DNA from: Acetofilamentum sp.
GTDB taxonomy: Bacteria; Bacteroidota; Bacteroidia; Bacteroidales; JAADGE01
Length of the DNA stretch: 14,185 nt
Direction: 5' to 3'
NCBI GenBank assembly: GCA_020720705.1
Contig: DYOJ01000033.1
Span: 1-14,185, forward strand
In this document: in pieces, positions 1 to 8,167 of the stretch
How positions within the stretch are numbered: the first letter of the stretch is position 1
How the letters are laid out: each line of letters starts with the position of its first letter
Program-made: the position numbers and the translations under genes
Notes under the pieces: model-generated
The model's database searches: none
What the model saw: the letters and a program-made list of their open reading frames with translations, nothing else
Told to the model about the DNA's origin: nothing

Positions 1-96
1 AAGAATTTAATTGACATAAAATCAAGTATTTATACGTTTTCTTACAGACACTAATATATCCTTTCTTACAGCACTGAATCCTTTATTGTAACAGAC

Positions 97-690
97 TTAT
101 TTGTTGGATTTTATGCTTGTATGAATTCCGTTTGATATTTTTCCGAAGCTGACTTTCAATTTTTCACTGAGCATTTCAACGGAATCGGATTGCGTGTCTT
201 GACAGGCGTGTAACATAATTTTGGCGCACACTTCCGCATCCTCAAGTGCGTGATGGTGAACAAATGTATGCCCGAAATGTTTTGCCAAATGATTTAAACC
301 ATAACTTTGTAAACCGCGCCAAGTTCTGCGAGCAATTTTTACAGAGCAAGTATAAGTGAGCGTAGGATTATCCAAAGCATAGCGTCTAAGCACTGCTTGC
401 AGAACATTCAGGTCGAAATTTGCATTATGAGCAACAACCGGATAAGGTTCTAAATACGAACGAATTGAGTTCCAATAACGGTAAAATTGCGGCTCGTTTT
501 CCACTTCGGACGGGTAAATACCGTGCACTTCGATATTTCTCCGACTGAAACGCATATCCGGCGGACGTATCAACCGATACCTTTTGTCTGTTATGATACC
601 GTTTTCAACACGCACCATCCCGAGCGAGCAGACGCTGTCGAGCCGTTCGTTGGCAGTTTCAAAATCTATAGCCGTAAAATTGACAGGCAT
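97..690 (-). CDS. DEDDh-family 3'-5' exonuclease (DnaQ/epsilon-like)
   Basis: Predicted single-domain 3'-5' exonuclease of the DnaQ/RNase T fold, which removes nucleotides from DNA or RNA 3' ends with two metal ions. All three Exo motifs are visible. Numbering from the longest possible start at 729, Exo I is IDFET with Asp22 and Glu24, Exo II is AHNANFD with Asp106, and Exo III is His159-x4-Asp164, which makes it the DEDDh type. The start is placed at 690 (MPVNFTAIDFE) because family members normally begin a few residues before Exo I. The 13 residues added by the ATG at 729 look unlike the family, but that start cannot be excluded. There is no helicase, BRCT or polymerase domain, so it may be a stand-alone repair or RNA-processing nuclease rather than the Pol III epsilon subunit. 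It lies just downstream of a PorP gene on the same strand and may be co-transcribed with it. No functional link to secretion is evident. Confidence 0.88.
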   Translation of the reverse strand: MPVNFTAIDFETANERLDSVCSLGMVRVENGIITDKRYRLIRPPDMRFSRRNIEVHGIYPSEVENEPQFYRYWNSIRSYLEPYPVVAHNANFDLNVLQAVLRRYALDNPTLTYTCSVKIARRTWRGLQSYGLNHLAKHFGHTFVHHHALEDAEVCAKIMLHACQDTQSDSVEMLSEKLKVSFGKISNGIHTSIKSNK

Positions 691-743
691 CCGAGCATTA
701 TTGCTTATATTAAACCGAATAATAAACATTACATAATTGACTT

Positions 744-1736
744 CTAAAATATAGATTTACAATATTTTAGATTCTGTTGTCTGTAATCTGATGTCTTAAA
801 TCTAATATAAAAATAGCGTGGAGATACAAATTGTTTTTTCTCCAAGAAATCGAAATCATATCGTAACATAACTTCGTGGCTTCCGAAGTTGTAAGCGAAA
901 GTTCGGTTAGCATAGGACCAATCGAACGAGTAACCCATTGAAAATTGGGGTGTTATAAATACTCCTGCCAAGATTCCGGCTGCATCACCCGAACGAAACA
1001 TCGCTCCCACCCAGAGTTTTTCGCGATAAATTGCCTGAGCGGACAAGTCGAACGAAACCGGAGCATTCTGAGTTATTTTGACAAAAGTAGTCGGCTTTAA
1101 CTTCCAATCACTATTTAAATCAGCAAGATATCCGGCAATGACATAATAGTGCTTACGCTCACCGGAAAAATCACTATTCAATTGATTCACAGATGTTTCA
1201 AAGTCATTTTCTATAAATTTGGGAGAAGATATCCCTGCATAAAACTTATCGGCATAATAGTACAGACCGGCACCGATGTTCGGAAGCCATCCGGAATGTA
1301 CATCGTATTCAAAATCAGGGTCGGCAGGGTTGTCTAACTTCATTTCGGTAAAATCAGTTTTACGATAATTGGTGCCGCCTTTCAAACCAAACGCCAACCA
1401 ACCTTTACCTGCAATGCGCACCCGATACGAGAAATCAAGAAATATGGCTGTTGAATTTACAAATCCAAGCTTATCATTGATGACAGACAATCCGATACCG
1501 GCATTTTTGAGATAAATCGGCGAATGTGCCGTGAGAGTTTGAGTTACGGGAGCACCGTCAAAACCAACCCATTGCGAACGATGCAAACCTGTAATTGTCA
1601 GCGCGTCTCGGCTGCCTGCATAAGCCGGATTTACCGCTTGTGTATTAAACATGTAATGGGTAAACATGGCATCTTGTTGCGAATAAGCAACCAAAGCCGT
1701 TAAAACTAAAATAAGAGTAGTAACTAATTTATTCAT
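744..1736 (-). CDS. PorP/SprF-family type IX secretion system membrane protein (copy 1)
   Basis: Outer-membrane beta-barrel-like protein of the PorP/SprF family, 330 aa. Members associate with the type IX secretion machinery and with particular secreted cargoes. SprF, for example, is needed for SprB export in gliding Flavobacterium. A signal peptide covers about residues 1-19 (hydrophobic run, then AYSQQ). The family signatures are VNPAYAG (35-41) and HRSQWVGFDGAP (52-63), followed by alternating aromatic/polar strands and a late GSHEVMLRYDF strand. The protein is clearly paralogous to the PorP encoded at 2181-3122. That paralogue ends at CPAYF. This one reaches the matching SPRYF at residue 309 and then continues for 21 residues, ending in KSIF. 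Those residues are encoded by a copy of an intergenic repeat (747-809), so the original stop was probably lost. The stop lies 14 bp before the longest possible start of the exonuclease gene. Confidence 0.93.
   Translation of the reverse strand: MNKLVTTLILVLTALVAYSQQDAMFTHYMFNTQAVNPAYAGSRDALTITGLHRSQWVGFDGAPVTQTLTAHSPIYLKNAGIGLSVINDKLGFVNSTAIFLDFSYRVRIAGKGWLAFGLKGGTNYRKTDFTEMKLDNPADPDFEYDVHSGWLPNIGAGLYYYADKFYAGISSPKFIENDFETSVNQLNSDFSGERKHYYVIAGYLADLNSDWKLKPTTFVKITQNAPVSFDLSAQAIYREKLWVGAMFRSGDAAGILAGVFITPQFSMGYSFDWSYANRTFAYNFGSHEVMLRYDFDFLEKKQFVSPRYFYIRFKTSDYRQQNLKYCKSIF
745..809 (-). repeat. AT-rich dispersed repeat, copy 1, read through by the PorP gene
   Basis: On the minus strand this segment contains AGATTACAGACAA followed by AAAATATTGTAAATCTATAT. 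The same arrangement occurs on the plus strand at 8311-8382. The stretch 745-769 is an exact reverse complement of 8351-8375. A third copy, split in two, is at 1919-1946 and 2078-2106. Here the repeat supplies the last 21 codons of the upstream PorP gene. Codon 310 is TAT, one third-position change away from TAA or TAG, directly after the SPRYF that aligns with the natural end of the paralogue. Confidence 0.75.
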
Positions 1737-1830
1737 AATGATTTATAATTTCAAATTTTATGCAAAACTTCGATTTAAAATAGAATTTAGATGATAAAAA
1801 TTAGGTAGTGTCATAAATCCATTGATTAAA

Positions 1831-1888
1831 GTTTAGCGTGGACGCTAAACGCATAGTATTTTGTATGTTGCAAGCGTCCACGCTTGCA
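1831..1888. repeat. Twin-hairpin repeat, unit 1 (REP/BIME-like)
   Basis: Two near-perfect palindromes stand 18 nt apart. The first is GTTTAGCGT-GG-ACGCTAAAC (1831-1850, 9-bp arms). The second is TGCAAGCGT-CC-ACGCTTGCA (1869-1888, 9-bp arms). Both share the core AGCGT-N2-ACGCT. The same pair, in inverted order and again with an 18-nt spacer, occurs at 1979-2030. Neither hairpin is followed by a T-run, so intrinsic termination is not well supported. The arrangement resembles paired REP palindromes. Confidence 0.7.
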
Positions 1889-1918
1889 CTTCAACGCATT
1901 TAGCCCACGACCAAAAAT

Positions 1919-2106
1919 TAGACATCAGATACAGACAATAGACTATTTCTACTTTACGAAGTTATGCCGGCAAAAGAAAAGCGTGGACGCTTATTGCATT
2001 TTCTATTTGCGTTTAGCGTCCACGCTAAACTATTCTAAGCACAAACTTTGCCGAAATCTTTAACTTCGTAAAGTCGAACTATAAAATATTGTAACTCTAT
2101 ATTTTA
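1919..2106 (+). repeat. AT-rich dispersed repeat, copy 2, interrupted by an insertion
   Basis: The left part (1919-1946) reads AGACATCAGAT-ACAGACAATAG-ACTAT. The right part (2078-2106) reads ACTAT-AAAATATTGTAACTCTATA. Joining them at ACTAT recreates the uninterrupted repeat seen at 8323-8375, which has AGATTACAGACAAAAGACTA running straight into TAAAATATTGTAAATC. The interruption is the 131-bp element at 1947-2077. Confidence 0.65.
1947..2077. mobile_element. MITE-like 131-bp insertion with inverted ends and two hairpins
   Basis: This non-coding insertion is bounded by direct ACTAT copies at 1942-1946 and 2078-2082, a probable target duplication. Near its ends are exact 14-bp inverted repeats ACTTTACGAAGTTA (1951-1964) and TAACTTCGTAAAGT (2061-2074). 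Inside them is a further inverted match, CGGCAAA at 1968-1974. The interior holds the second twin-hairpin unit: AAGCGT-GG-ACGCTT (1979-1992) and GTTTAGCGT-CC-ACGCTAAAC (2011-2030), with an 18-nt spacer. No ORF is present, so any mobility would need a transposase supplied elsewhere. The MITE assignment is inferred from structure and from the in-window empty site, not from homology to a known family. Confidence 0.6.
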
Positions 2107-2180
2107 ATAATCAAAAAAGTAATAATTTTTATCCGTTTTAATAAGAATACAAAATATATGTGAAACTATGTCAGAATTAA

Positions 2181-3122
2181 CTAAAAATAAGCGGGACATA
2201 CTTTTTTTCCGGATTCAGGCACAGTATAATTTATCAAAATTTCATGGCTGCCGTAATTGTATTGTCCTGTCAAATTTTTATATGAAAAATCAAAAGCATA
2301 TCCGAGTTGTAACTGATTTGAGACGATAATTCCGGCGAGCAGTCCGGCAGCATCGCCAAAACGAAACATCGGACCGAGCCAAAATTTATCCTCGTAGATA
2401 AACTGTGCCGAAATATCCGCAATCATCGGGGCAAAACGGGTTGCCCTTACCAGCAGAGAACTTTTCAGCATCCAATCAGAGTTTATTTTGTGTAAATGTC
2501 CGGCAATCAAATAGAAATGTTTACGCTCACCGGATAAAGCAGAACGTGAAACCGAGATTGGTTCAAAGTCATTTTCAATCATTTTCGGAACCGATAATCC
2601 GGCGTAAAACTTGTCGGTAACATACAGAACTCCGAAACCGATGTTGGGGAGCAATGAACTTTTATAGTCCTGTCCGAAATCCTGGTCAGAGGGGTTTTCA
2701 AGTTCGATTTCCGAAAATTTTGCTCTTCTAAAATTCACGCCTACTTTTAGCCCGAGCAGAAATTGTTTGTGCTTATCAATGTTGAGACGATAAGCAAAAT
2801 CAGAATACACGGCATTTGTGCTGATATAACCTATTCTGTCCGAGACAATTGATATACCGATTCCTGCATGTTTCTTTAAAATCGGAACGGCTGCCGAAAG
2901 AGATTCCGTTGTCGGAGCGCCGTCAAAACCAACCCATTGTGAGCGATGTAATGCGTTGATAGATAAAGAATTGCGGACACCTGCATAAGCCGGATTCACA
3001 GCCAAAGTATTGTACATATAATAGGTGTAACCGGCATCTTGCTGTGCCGATACATTACTCGCTGTCAAAACAAGTATTATCAAAAATAAATGTATGTGTT
3101 TGCTTGCCATTTGTTTATGCAT
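2181..3122 (-). CDS. PorP/SprF-family type IX secretion system membrane protein (copy 2)
   Basis: A 313-aa outer-membrane PorP/SprF protein, paralogue of the gene at 744-1736. It shares VNPAYAG (42-48), HRSQWVGFDGAP (59-70), a central ENPSDQDFG segment, IENDFE, GERKHFYLIAGHL and the late GSHEILINY strand. The signal peptide spans about residues 1-26 and is cleaved after NVSA, just before QQDAGYTYYMYNT. A second ATG at codon 5 (3110) would also leave a usable signal peptide. The protein ends at CPAYF, the expected family-like terminus. The gene starts only 43 bp downstream of the 680-aa lectin-like cargo gene on the same strand, so co-transcription is likely. By analogy with sprB-sprF it may be the partner for that cargo's secretion or anchoring, but this is inference from gene order. 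Confidence 0.94.
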   Translation of the reverse strand: MHKQMASKHIHLFLIILVLTASNVSAQQDAGYTYYMYNTLAVNPAYAGVRNSLSINALHRSQWVGFDGAPTTESLSAAVPILKKHAGIGISIVSDRIGYISTNAVYSDFAYRLNIDKHKQFLLGLKVGVNFRRAKFSEIELENPSDQDFGQDYKSSLLPNIGFGVLYVTDKFYAGLSVPKMIENDFEPISVSRSALSGERKHFYLIAGHLHKINSDWMLKSSLLVRATRFAPMIADISAQFIYEDKFWLGPMFRFGDAAGLLAGIIVSNQLQLGYAFDFSYKNLTGQYNYGSHEILINYTVPESGKKVCPAYF

Positions 3123-3165
3123 TTGTGTTAAACTTTTACAATCAATTAAAATAGTATTCGGATTA

Positions 3166-5208
3166 TCAATACTTTACGTACACATTGCCTTTTATCACGG
3201 CAGACGAATCGCCCGGGTTTATCACATAAAAAAAAGTGCCTTCGGGCAATTGACTCGAGCCGTTATCAAATTGGTTTTGACATTCGCCTTTCCACACAAC
3301 AGTTTGATTATCATACGCCTTACCTTCAAAAACTAAAATACCCCAACGATTGAAAACTTGCACGGTGTTGTCCGGAAAATTGCCGATATTTTGGAGTGTC
3401 CATTGCTCGTTTACCCCGTTTCCGTTTGGCGAGAATCCTCCGGGTATCACTATGACATCTTTAACTTGTATAATTTCGCTTCCGACATTGATTTTGCACA
3501 TCCCGTTTACGGCATAAATGTCAAAATAATTTTCCCCGACATGCAGATACTCAGCCGATACTGTCGTGGAAATTTGTGCCCCGATTCCTGTTACGGTCGA
3601 AGCAATGGTGTCTGTATCCGTTTTTTGAATCAGATACAGAACATCGGGTTCGCTTTCCGTAAGTATGATAGTTCCGTCCGTGCCGGCTTGTATTTGCGAG
3701 CCTTCGCTTGCAATTTGCAATAGTTCGAATCCGTTTACACGAACGTTTGCGGTATCTTGCAAAATAACAGAACAGTCGCCGCGTCTTGCATAAATTTCAG
3801 CCGTATTATCGCCGTTATTGAGAAAACTCTCCGATATTGTAAATTGTAGGCTTGACCCGTTTCCGTTTTGTTCTCCGACAATATTTTCGTTTATATGTGC
3901 TTGATAAACAACATCTGATTCAGAATCGGAAATTACAATCAAACCATCGGTTTCCGAACAGATTGCTTCTGAGATAACATTAAGATTATCAAAAGGATAT
4001 GCAATAATATTCACGATACCGTTTTGGCTTAAAATACCTGAATATGCGCTGTTGCTTGCTTCAATACGCAGGGTATTTGTTCCGACACTCAAAGAAGACG
4101 CTTGGACATTAAAAAGAATATCAGCGCCTGTTCCGAAAAGTGTATCTATTGGCATAAGATTCTGATAAACAATATATTGAACACCAATTTCTGAATTTTC
4201 AACGGTCAAAAACGCATCAGAACCTTCGCAAACAGTACTGCCGCTTACATCCAAATTCAGCAGCGGATATGTTTCAACCATTACCAATTTTTCATCTGCA
4301 ATACTTTGAACGGGGTCGTCAGGTAATCCGCCGTATTCCAAAACGTATCCGACTATCAAGTCGTTTGCTCCGGGCTGTATTCTGACATCGTTCCACAAAC
4401 CGGCACTGCCCCACGTTGGATGCGTAAGTCCGTATATGCAGGCGCAATGCTCTGCTCCTCCTGTATTGTTGGGTTCACTTGTTGACGGATTCCAATTTGC
4501 ATAAGTTTGTGTAACATTGTCCTTCCAAAATATTGTCCCGATTTCGGGTCCGCACATCCATTCCCAAGTATCCTCTTTCCCGGCATCACTTGCGCCGATA
4601 AATGCCGAAGCATCTAATTTTTGGGTAATAAACGTATTTTCATCTTCACAAATAATGGTCGCCAAATAGCCTGAATAGCCGTAATATGTGCGAGACTCGG
4701 CATCAGCTTTTGCAATCGTCCAATCGTTGCCGTGTTCATGAATCAATTGATAAAAATGAGGTTCGGTTGCACCGCACGGGTAAAACGGTAAGGCTTCGCC
4801 AAGCGAAAATGTGATGCGTCTGTGTCCCGGTGCGGGGTGTGTGTTTGCATTTTTATACCGTATTGACCTGAAAATTTCTCTGTACTGTGCCGCTGTTGCC
4901 GAACCTGACAAGGATAATATGCCTGTTGAGCTATCATATTCGCCTACAACGCCGTACAATACTGTCGGATATTCAAGTATGTCTTCTAAGGCTACGAAAC
5001 CCGACCCGATGACTACCATTGCATTTTCAATTGTGGCTGATGCAGTAACATTAATTGTTGCATCCACAACTACGGGCGTGCCCGTGTCTGAAACATAAAT
5101 AGTTTCGCCGGAACTTGCCGATACCGTATTTTGAGCCGAAAGCATTGAAAATGTTTGGCTGAAAATAACTACAAAAACTCCGAATATAGCAAAACGATTC
5201 ATTATCAA
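3166..5208 (-). CDS. Secreted C-type-lectin-like protein with type B T9SS sorting domain (680 aa)
   Basis: Predicted cell-surface sugar-binding adhesin exported by the type IX secretion system. The signal peptide is about residues 1-25 (FSMLSA then Q). Residues 30-140 form a cadherin-like/adhesin beta domain. Residues 145-295 are a C-type-lectin-like domain with EPN (245-247), Glu253 and WND (272-274), the set of side chains that binds Ca2+ and sugar in mannose-type lectins. The canonical cysteine after WND is absent. Residues 315-580 hold about three Ig-like repeats of roughly 85 aa. The C-terminal gliding-motility-associated sorting domain (about 583-680) has FSPNGNGVN (592-600), VQVFNRWG and LPEGTFFYVI. 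It is paralogous to the 875-aa protein upstream but lacks that protein's two PKD-like domains. Initiation could also be at codon 3 (5202). The carbohydrate ligand is unknown. Confidence 0.9.
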   Translation of the reverse strand: MIMNRFAIFGVFVVIFSQTFSMLSAQNTVSASSGETIYVSDTGTPVVVDATINVTASATIENAMVVIGSGFVALEDILEYPTVLYGVVGEYDSSTGILSLSGSATAAQYREIFRSIRYKNANTHPAPGHRRITFSLGEALPFYPCGATEPHFYQLIHEHGNDWTIAKADAESRTYYGYSGYLATIICEDENTFITQKLDASAFIGASDAGKEDTWEWMCGPEIGTIFWKDNVTQTYANWNPSTSEPNNTGGAEHCACIYGLTHPTWGSAGLWNDVRIQPGANDLIVGYVLEYGGLPDDPVQSIADEKLVMVETYPLLNLDVSGSTVCEGSDAFLTVENSEIGVQYIVYQNLMPIDTLFGTGADILFNVQASSLSVGTNTLRIEASNSAYSGILSQNGIVNIIAYPFDNLNVISEAICSETDGLIVISDSESDVVYQAHINENIVGEQNGNGSSLQFTISESFLNNGDNTAEIYARRGDCSVILQDTANVRVNGFELLQIASEGSQIQAGTDGTIILTESEPDVLYLIQKTDTDTIASTVTGIGAQISTTVSAEYLHVGENYFDIYAVNGMCKINVGSEIIQVKDVIVIPGGFSPNGNGVNEQWTLQNIGNFPDNTVQVFNRWGILVFEGKAYDNQTVVWKGECQNQFDNGSSQLPEGTFFYVINPGDSSAVIKGNVYVKY

Positions 5209-5215
5209 TAATTTA

Positions 5216-5320
5216 TTAACGGTTTACGGTTTAAAGTTGAGGGTTTATTTCGTATCAAACATTTGATTATAAGTTACTTGTCTGATTTTGAAGTCTCAAC
5301 TTATTCCCGATAATTGTATA
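5216..5320 (+). repeat. ~105-bp dispersed intergenic repeat, copy R1
   Basis: The left end reads GTTTACGGTTTAAAGTTGAG-like (5222 onward) and the right end reads GTCTCAACTTATTCCCGATA. It is shared with R2 (8549-8651), R3 (9675-9779, inverted), R4 (10656-10685, left end only) and R5 (11934-12037). The middles are poorly conserved. This copy occupies most of the 293-bp gap between the two lectin-like genes. I see nothing else in that gap. Confidence 0.65.
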
Positions 5321-5501
5321 ACAGAGGTGAATTATGAGATTTGTTTATCCGAGACGAACACAAATAATATTTATGTGGTTTTATAAGGCAATTTTATATA
5401 AACTGTATTTGTAAAGAACGTGTAAATTGTTGAATTACTTTGTAATAAAGAAAATATGAGGCTTAAATTCAGCATCTTACGTCTATCAGGTTATCGAAAC
5501 T

Positions 5502-8129
5502 CTATTTGTTCAGGTACAAACTACCGGTATAGACTGAATCGTCAATTCCGAGTTTGATGATGTAGAAATATGTTCCTTCGGGCAGAATTCCGTCCCCTGT
5601 GTTCATACCGTTTTGAGAGGTACCGTCCCAAACAATGTCGTTGTTGTTGTACAATTCAGTTTCGTAAATCAATGCCCCCCAACGGTTAAAAATCTGCACC
5701 GTATTGTTCGGATATTCTTCTATTCCTCTTATTATCAGAACATCATTGATACTATTTCCGTTTGGCGAAAACGCATCCGGTATCGTAATATCTTCCAATA
5801 CTTTTATAGTTTCAATTCCTATAAACAATTTGCAAGTTCCGTTTTTAGCAAAAATATCGAAGGTATTAATACCCGGCAAAAGTTCTGCGGCAAGAATCTG
5901 AGACAGCATACCTTCTCCGTTGCCGACTATGGATTCAACGATGTCAGTTTCGTTCTGCGGATATATTTCATAAGTAATATTATTTTCTGTTACAGCAAAA
6001 GTGATAATTCCGTTAGCTCCTTGTGCAACTGTATCTCCTACGGTTGCTATTTCTGAAATATCAAAGCCGTTTAGCGTAACAATGGCATTATTTTGTAATA
6101 TATTGTTGCAAGTTCCGTTATCTGCATGTATTTCTATCTGATTATCACCGTTTTCAATCAAATTTGCAGGTAAGCTGAATGATGCTGACGCTCCTACGGA
6201 AGTTCCGAGTGAAGTTCCGTTCAAAAACGCTTCGTAAGTAACGCCTGCCTGTCCTGTAGTTAAGGTTACGCTTCCGGCCTCGCCTTCGCAGACAGAAGAA
6301 CCTGTAGGTATAATTGTATTGTCCGGATATTGGACAACGTTAATTGTTGAGGGATTGTTCAAATTTTCTGTGCATGAACCGAGTGTTCCAACGAATGTTA
6401 CAGAATTATTTCCGATTGACAACACCGATGCAGGAACGTTCAAACTCAGTGCGGCACCTGTTCCTGTTACCGAGCCGATTTGAGTTGTTCCTAAAAACGC
6501 CGCGTAGTTTACACCAGATATTGAACTTTCCAAACCAATTTCGGCAGATGCGCCCTTGCAAACGGTTTCATCGGTTACTACAGTTGTTATAATAGGCTGA
6601 ATATCAACGATTGAAATTGAGATCGGAGATGAATTTTCACTTGTTCCGCATGCGTTTGAACAATTTACTGTCAGCGTGCCGGAGGTTGCCGAGGATGAAA
6701 AATCTATTTCGACTTGGTTGGAATTTGGGGTAAGTGATACGCCTGTTCCGGAATATGTCCATGAATAAGTCAACGCACTTGTAACGGATTCAATGGTATA
6801 ATTGAGATTATCTTCCGGAATACATACCGAAGCTACGCCGCTAATAGTTCCTGACATAACCGGTGCATACCCGACTGTGATGTTAAAATTCGGAGAAACA
6901 CCACCTTGCGCCGTACCTTGAAAAGGAGTAACTGTGAGGGTTCCGGCGGTTGCGGCGGTTGCAAATGTAAGTGTAGCTTGTGCGTTGGCATCATCCTCAC
7001 TGATGGTTACGCCGGTTCCGGTATATTGCCAAATATAAGAATTTGCTCCTGAAACCGGGGTGATGTAATATAACACTTGTGTTCCGGCACAGACGAAATC
7101 ATCCTCCGATATCGGACCGGCCTCGCCTGTGAACTCTGTCATGCGAACAATTTTTTTTCCGGAAGTAGCCACTTCAGGGTCTCCGGGCATTTCGCCGTAT
7201 TCTACGACATATCCGCGTACCATGTCATCATATAGCGAGCCTGCAGGATTTGGTGTTCGACGCACATCGTTCCAATAACCGGTTGCTCCCCATGGCGGGA
7301 CAAGCGTTCCGTATATTACAGCATAATGTTCCTGACCGTCAAAATTATTTGGTTCGGGAGTCGGATAAGCTGCATTTCCCGGAAACCACTTGTAATAATT
7401 GGGGGGCATAGGAAAATTATTATGTTCGTTCCAAAATTGAGTTCCCTTCTCCGGTCCGGTTACCCAAAACCAATCCCACTCTTCAATACCGGAACAAGTC
7501 GAGCAAGTTGCGGGGTCGTCTGAAGCTCCGATAAACGCCGAGGCATTTAATTTTGAAATGATAAAATTATTTTCGTCATTGCACATGATTGTAGCCAAAT
7601 AGCCTTGTAACCCAAAATAACGCTTGGCTTCTGCGGCGGTTCTTGCGGCATACCAATCGGTTGCATTTTCTTCAATATACTCGTAAAAGTGCGGCGCATC
7701 ATGTCCGCAAGGGTAAAACGGCAAAGCACTTCCGAGCGAAAAAATAATTCCGCGCGAAATTAAGCTCGGTGTAGAATTCGTATTGTTGTATTGAATTGTT
7801 CTTAAGATTTCTTGATATTGCGCAGTTGTGCCGTTACCGTCAAGGGAGAGCACTCCGGTTTGTGTATTATAAGAACCTACAACACCATAAAGATGGGAAG
7901 GATAAATCAACAAATCTTCGGCCAAAACAAAACCGTCTGTAATCATAACACTGGCTGCACTAATTGTAACCGAGCCTGTTACAGTTATACCTTGGTCAAT
8001 AACAACAGGGTCTGTCCCATTGATATTGAAAGCACCATCGCCGGAGCTGGTGGTCAAAGTTATTTGCGCTTCAACATTTACTGCAGAAATAATAAGCAGA
8101 AAAACGGAAATAAACAGATGCTTATACAT
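5502..8129 (-). CDS. Secreted C-type-lectin-like protein with PKD-like repeats and type B T9SS sorting domain (875 aa)
   Basis: Larger paralogue of the 680-aa cargo and first gene of the leftward block. The signal peptide is about 1-21 (NVEA then Q). An adhesin-type beta domain follows (about 25-135), then a C-type-lectin-like domain (about 141-312) with EPN (259-261), Glu267 and WND (286-288), which predicts Ca2+-dependent sugar binding. Two PKD-like domains follow (about 334-419 and 420-508), recognisable by SYIWQYTGTGV and TYSWTYSGTGV. About three Ig-like repeats with VCxG/CT motifs cover 510-775. The gliding-motility-associated sorting domain (about 780-875) has FSPNGNSIND, VQIFNRWG and LPEGTYFYII. 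Such domains direct export through the T9SS and cell-surface attachment or release. The PKD-like pair is the main architectural difference from the paralogue. A promoter-like TATATTTG lies about 40 bp upstream. Confidence 0.9.
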   Translation of the reverse strand: MYKHLFISVFLLIISAVNVEAQITLTTSSGDGAFNINGTDPVVIDQGITVTGSVTISAASVMITDGFVLAEDLLIYPSHLYGVVGSYNTQTGVLSLDGNGTTAQYQEILRTIQYNNTNSTPSLISRGIIFSLGSALPFYPCGHDAPHFYEYIEENATDWYAARTAAEAKRYFGLQGYLATIMCNDENNFIISKLNASAFIGASDDPATCSTCSGIEEWDWFWVTGPEKGTQFWNEHNNFPMPPNYYKWFPGNAAYPTPEPNNFDGQEHYAVIYGTLVPPWGATGYWNDVRRTPNPAGSLYDDMVRGYVVEYGEMPGDPEVATSGKKIVRMTEFTGEAGPISEDDFVCAGTQVLYYITPVSGANSYIWQYTGTGVTISEDDANAQATLTFATAATAGTLTVTPFQGTAQGGVSPNFNITVGYAPVMSGTISGVASVCIPEDNLNYTIESVTSALTYSWTYSGTGVSLTPNSNQVEIDFSSSATSGTLTVNCSNACGTSENSSPISISIVDIQPIITTVVTDETVCKGASAEIGLESSISGVNYAAFLGTTQIGSVTGTGAALSLNVPASVLSIGNNSVTFVGTLGSCTENLNNPSTINVVQYPDNTIIPTGSSVCEGEAGSVTLTTGQAGVTYEAFLNGTSLGTSVGASASFSLPANLIENGDNQIEIHADNGTCNNILQNNAIVTLNGFDISEIATVGDTVAQGANGIITFAVTENNITYEIYPQNETDIVESIVGNGEGMLSQILAAELLPGINTFDIFAKNGTCKLFIGIETIKVLEDITIPDAFSPNGNSINDVLIIRGIEEYPNNTVQIFNRWGALIYETELYNNNDIVWDGTSQNGMNTGDGILPEGTYFYIIKLGIDDSVYTGSLYLNK

Positions 8130-8167
8130 ATCGTATTAAACTTTAATTACCAAATTGTTGTTATCAG

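Noticed and set aside
1..96. Possible RNA gene or gene end at the left edge
   Set aside because: Only AT-rich sequence with two TTTCTTACAG words is visible. There is no tRNA-like folding and no frame that continues into a recognisable protein.
487..747. 86-aa plus-strand open frame opposite the exonuclease gene
   Set aside because: It lies antisense to well-supported exonuclease motifs, has no recognisable domain and no start signal. It is an antisense shadow.
1831..2030. Rho-independent terminators
   Set aside because: The hairpins are strong but none is followed by a T-run on either strand, and they occur as paired repeats, which fits REP-like elements better.
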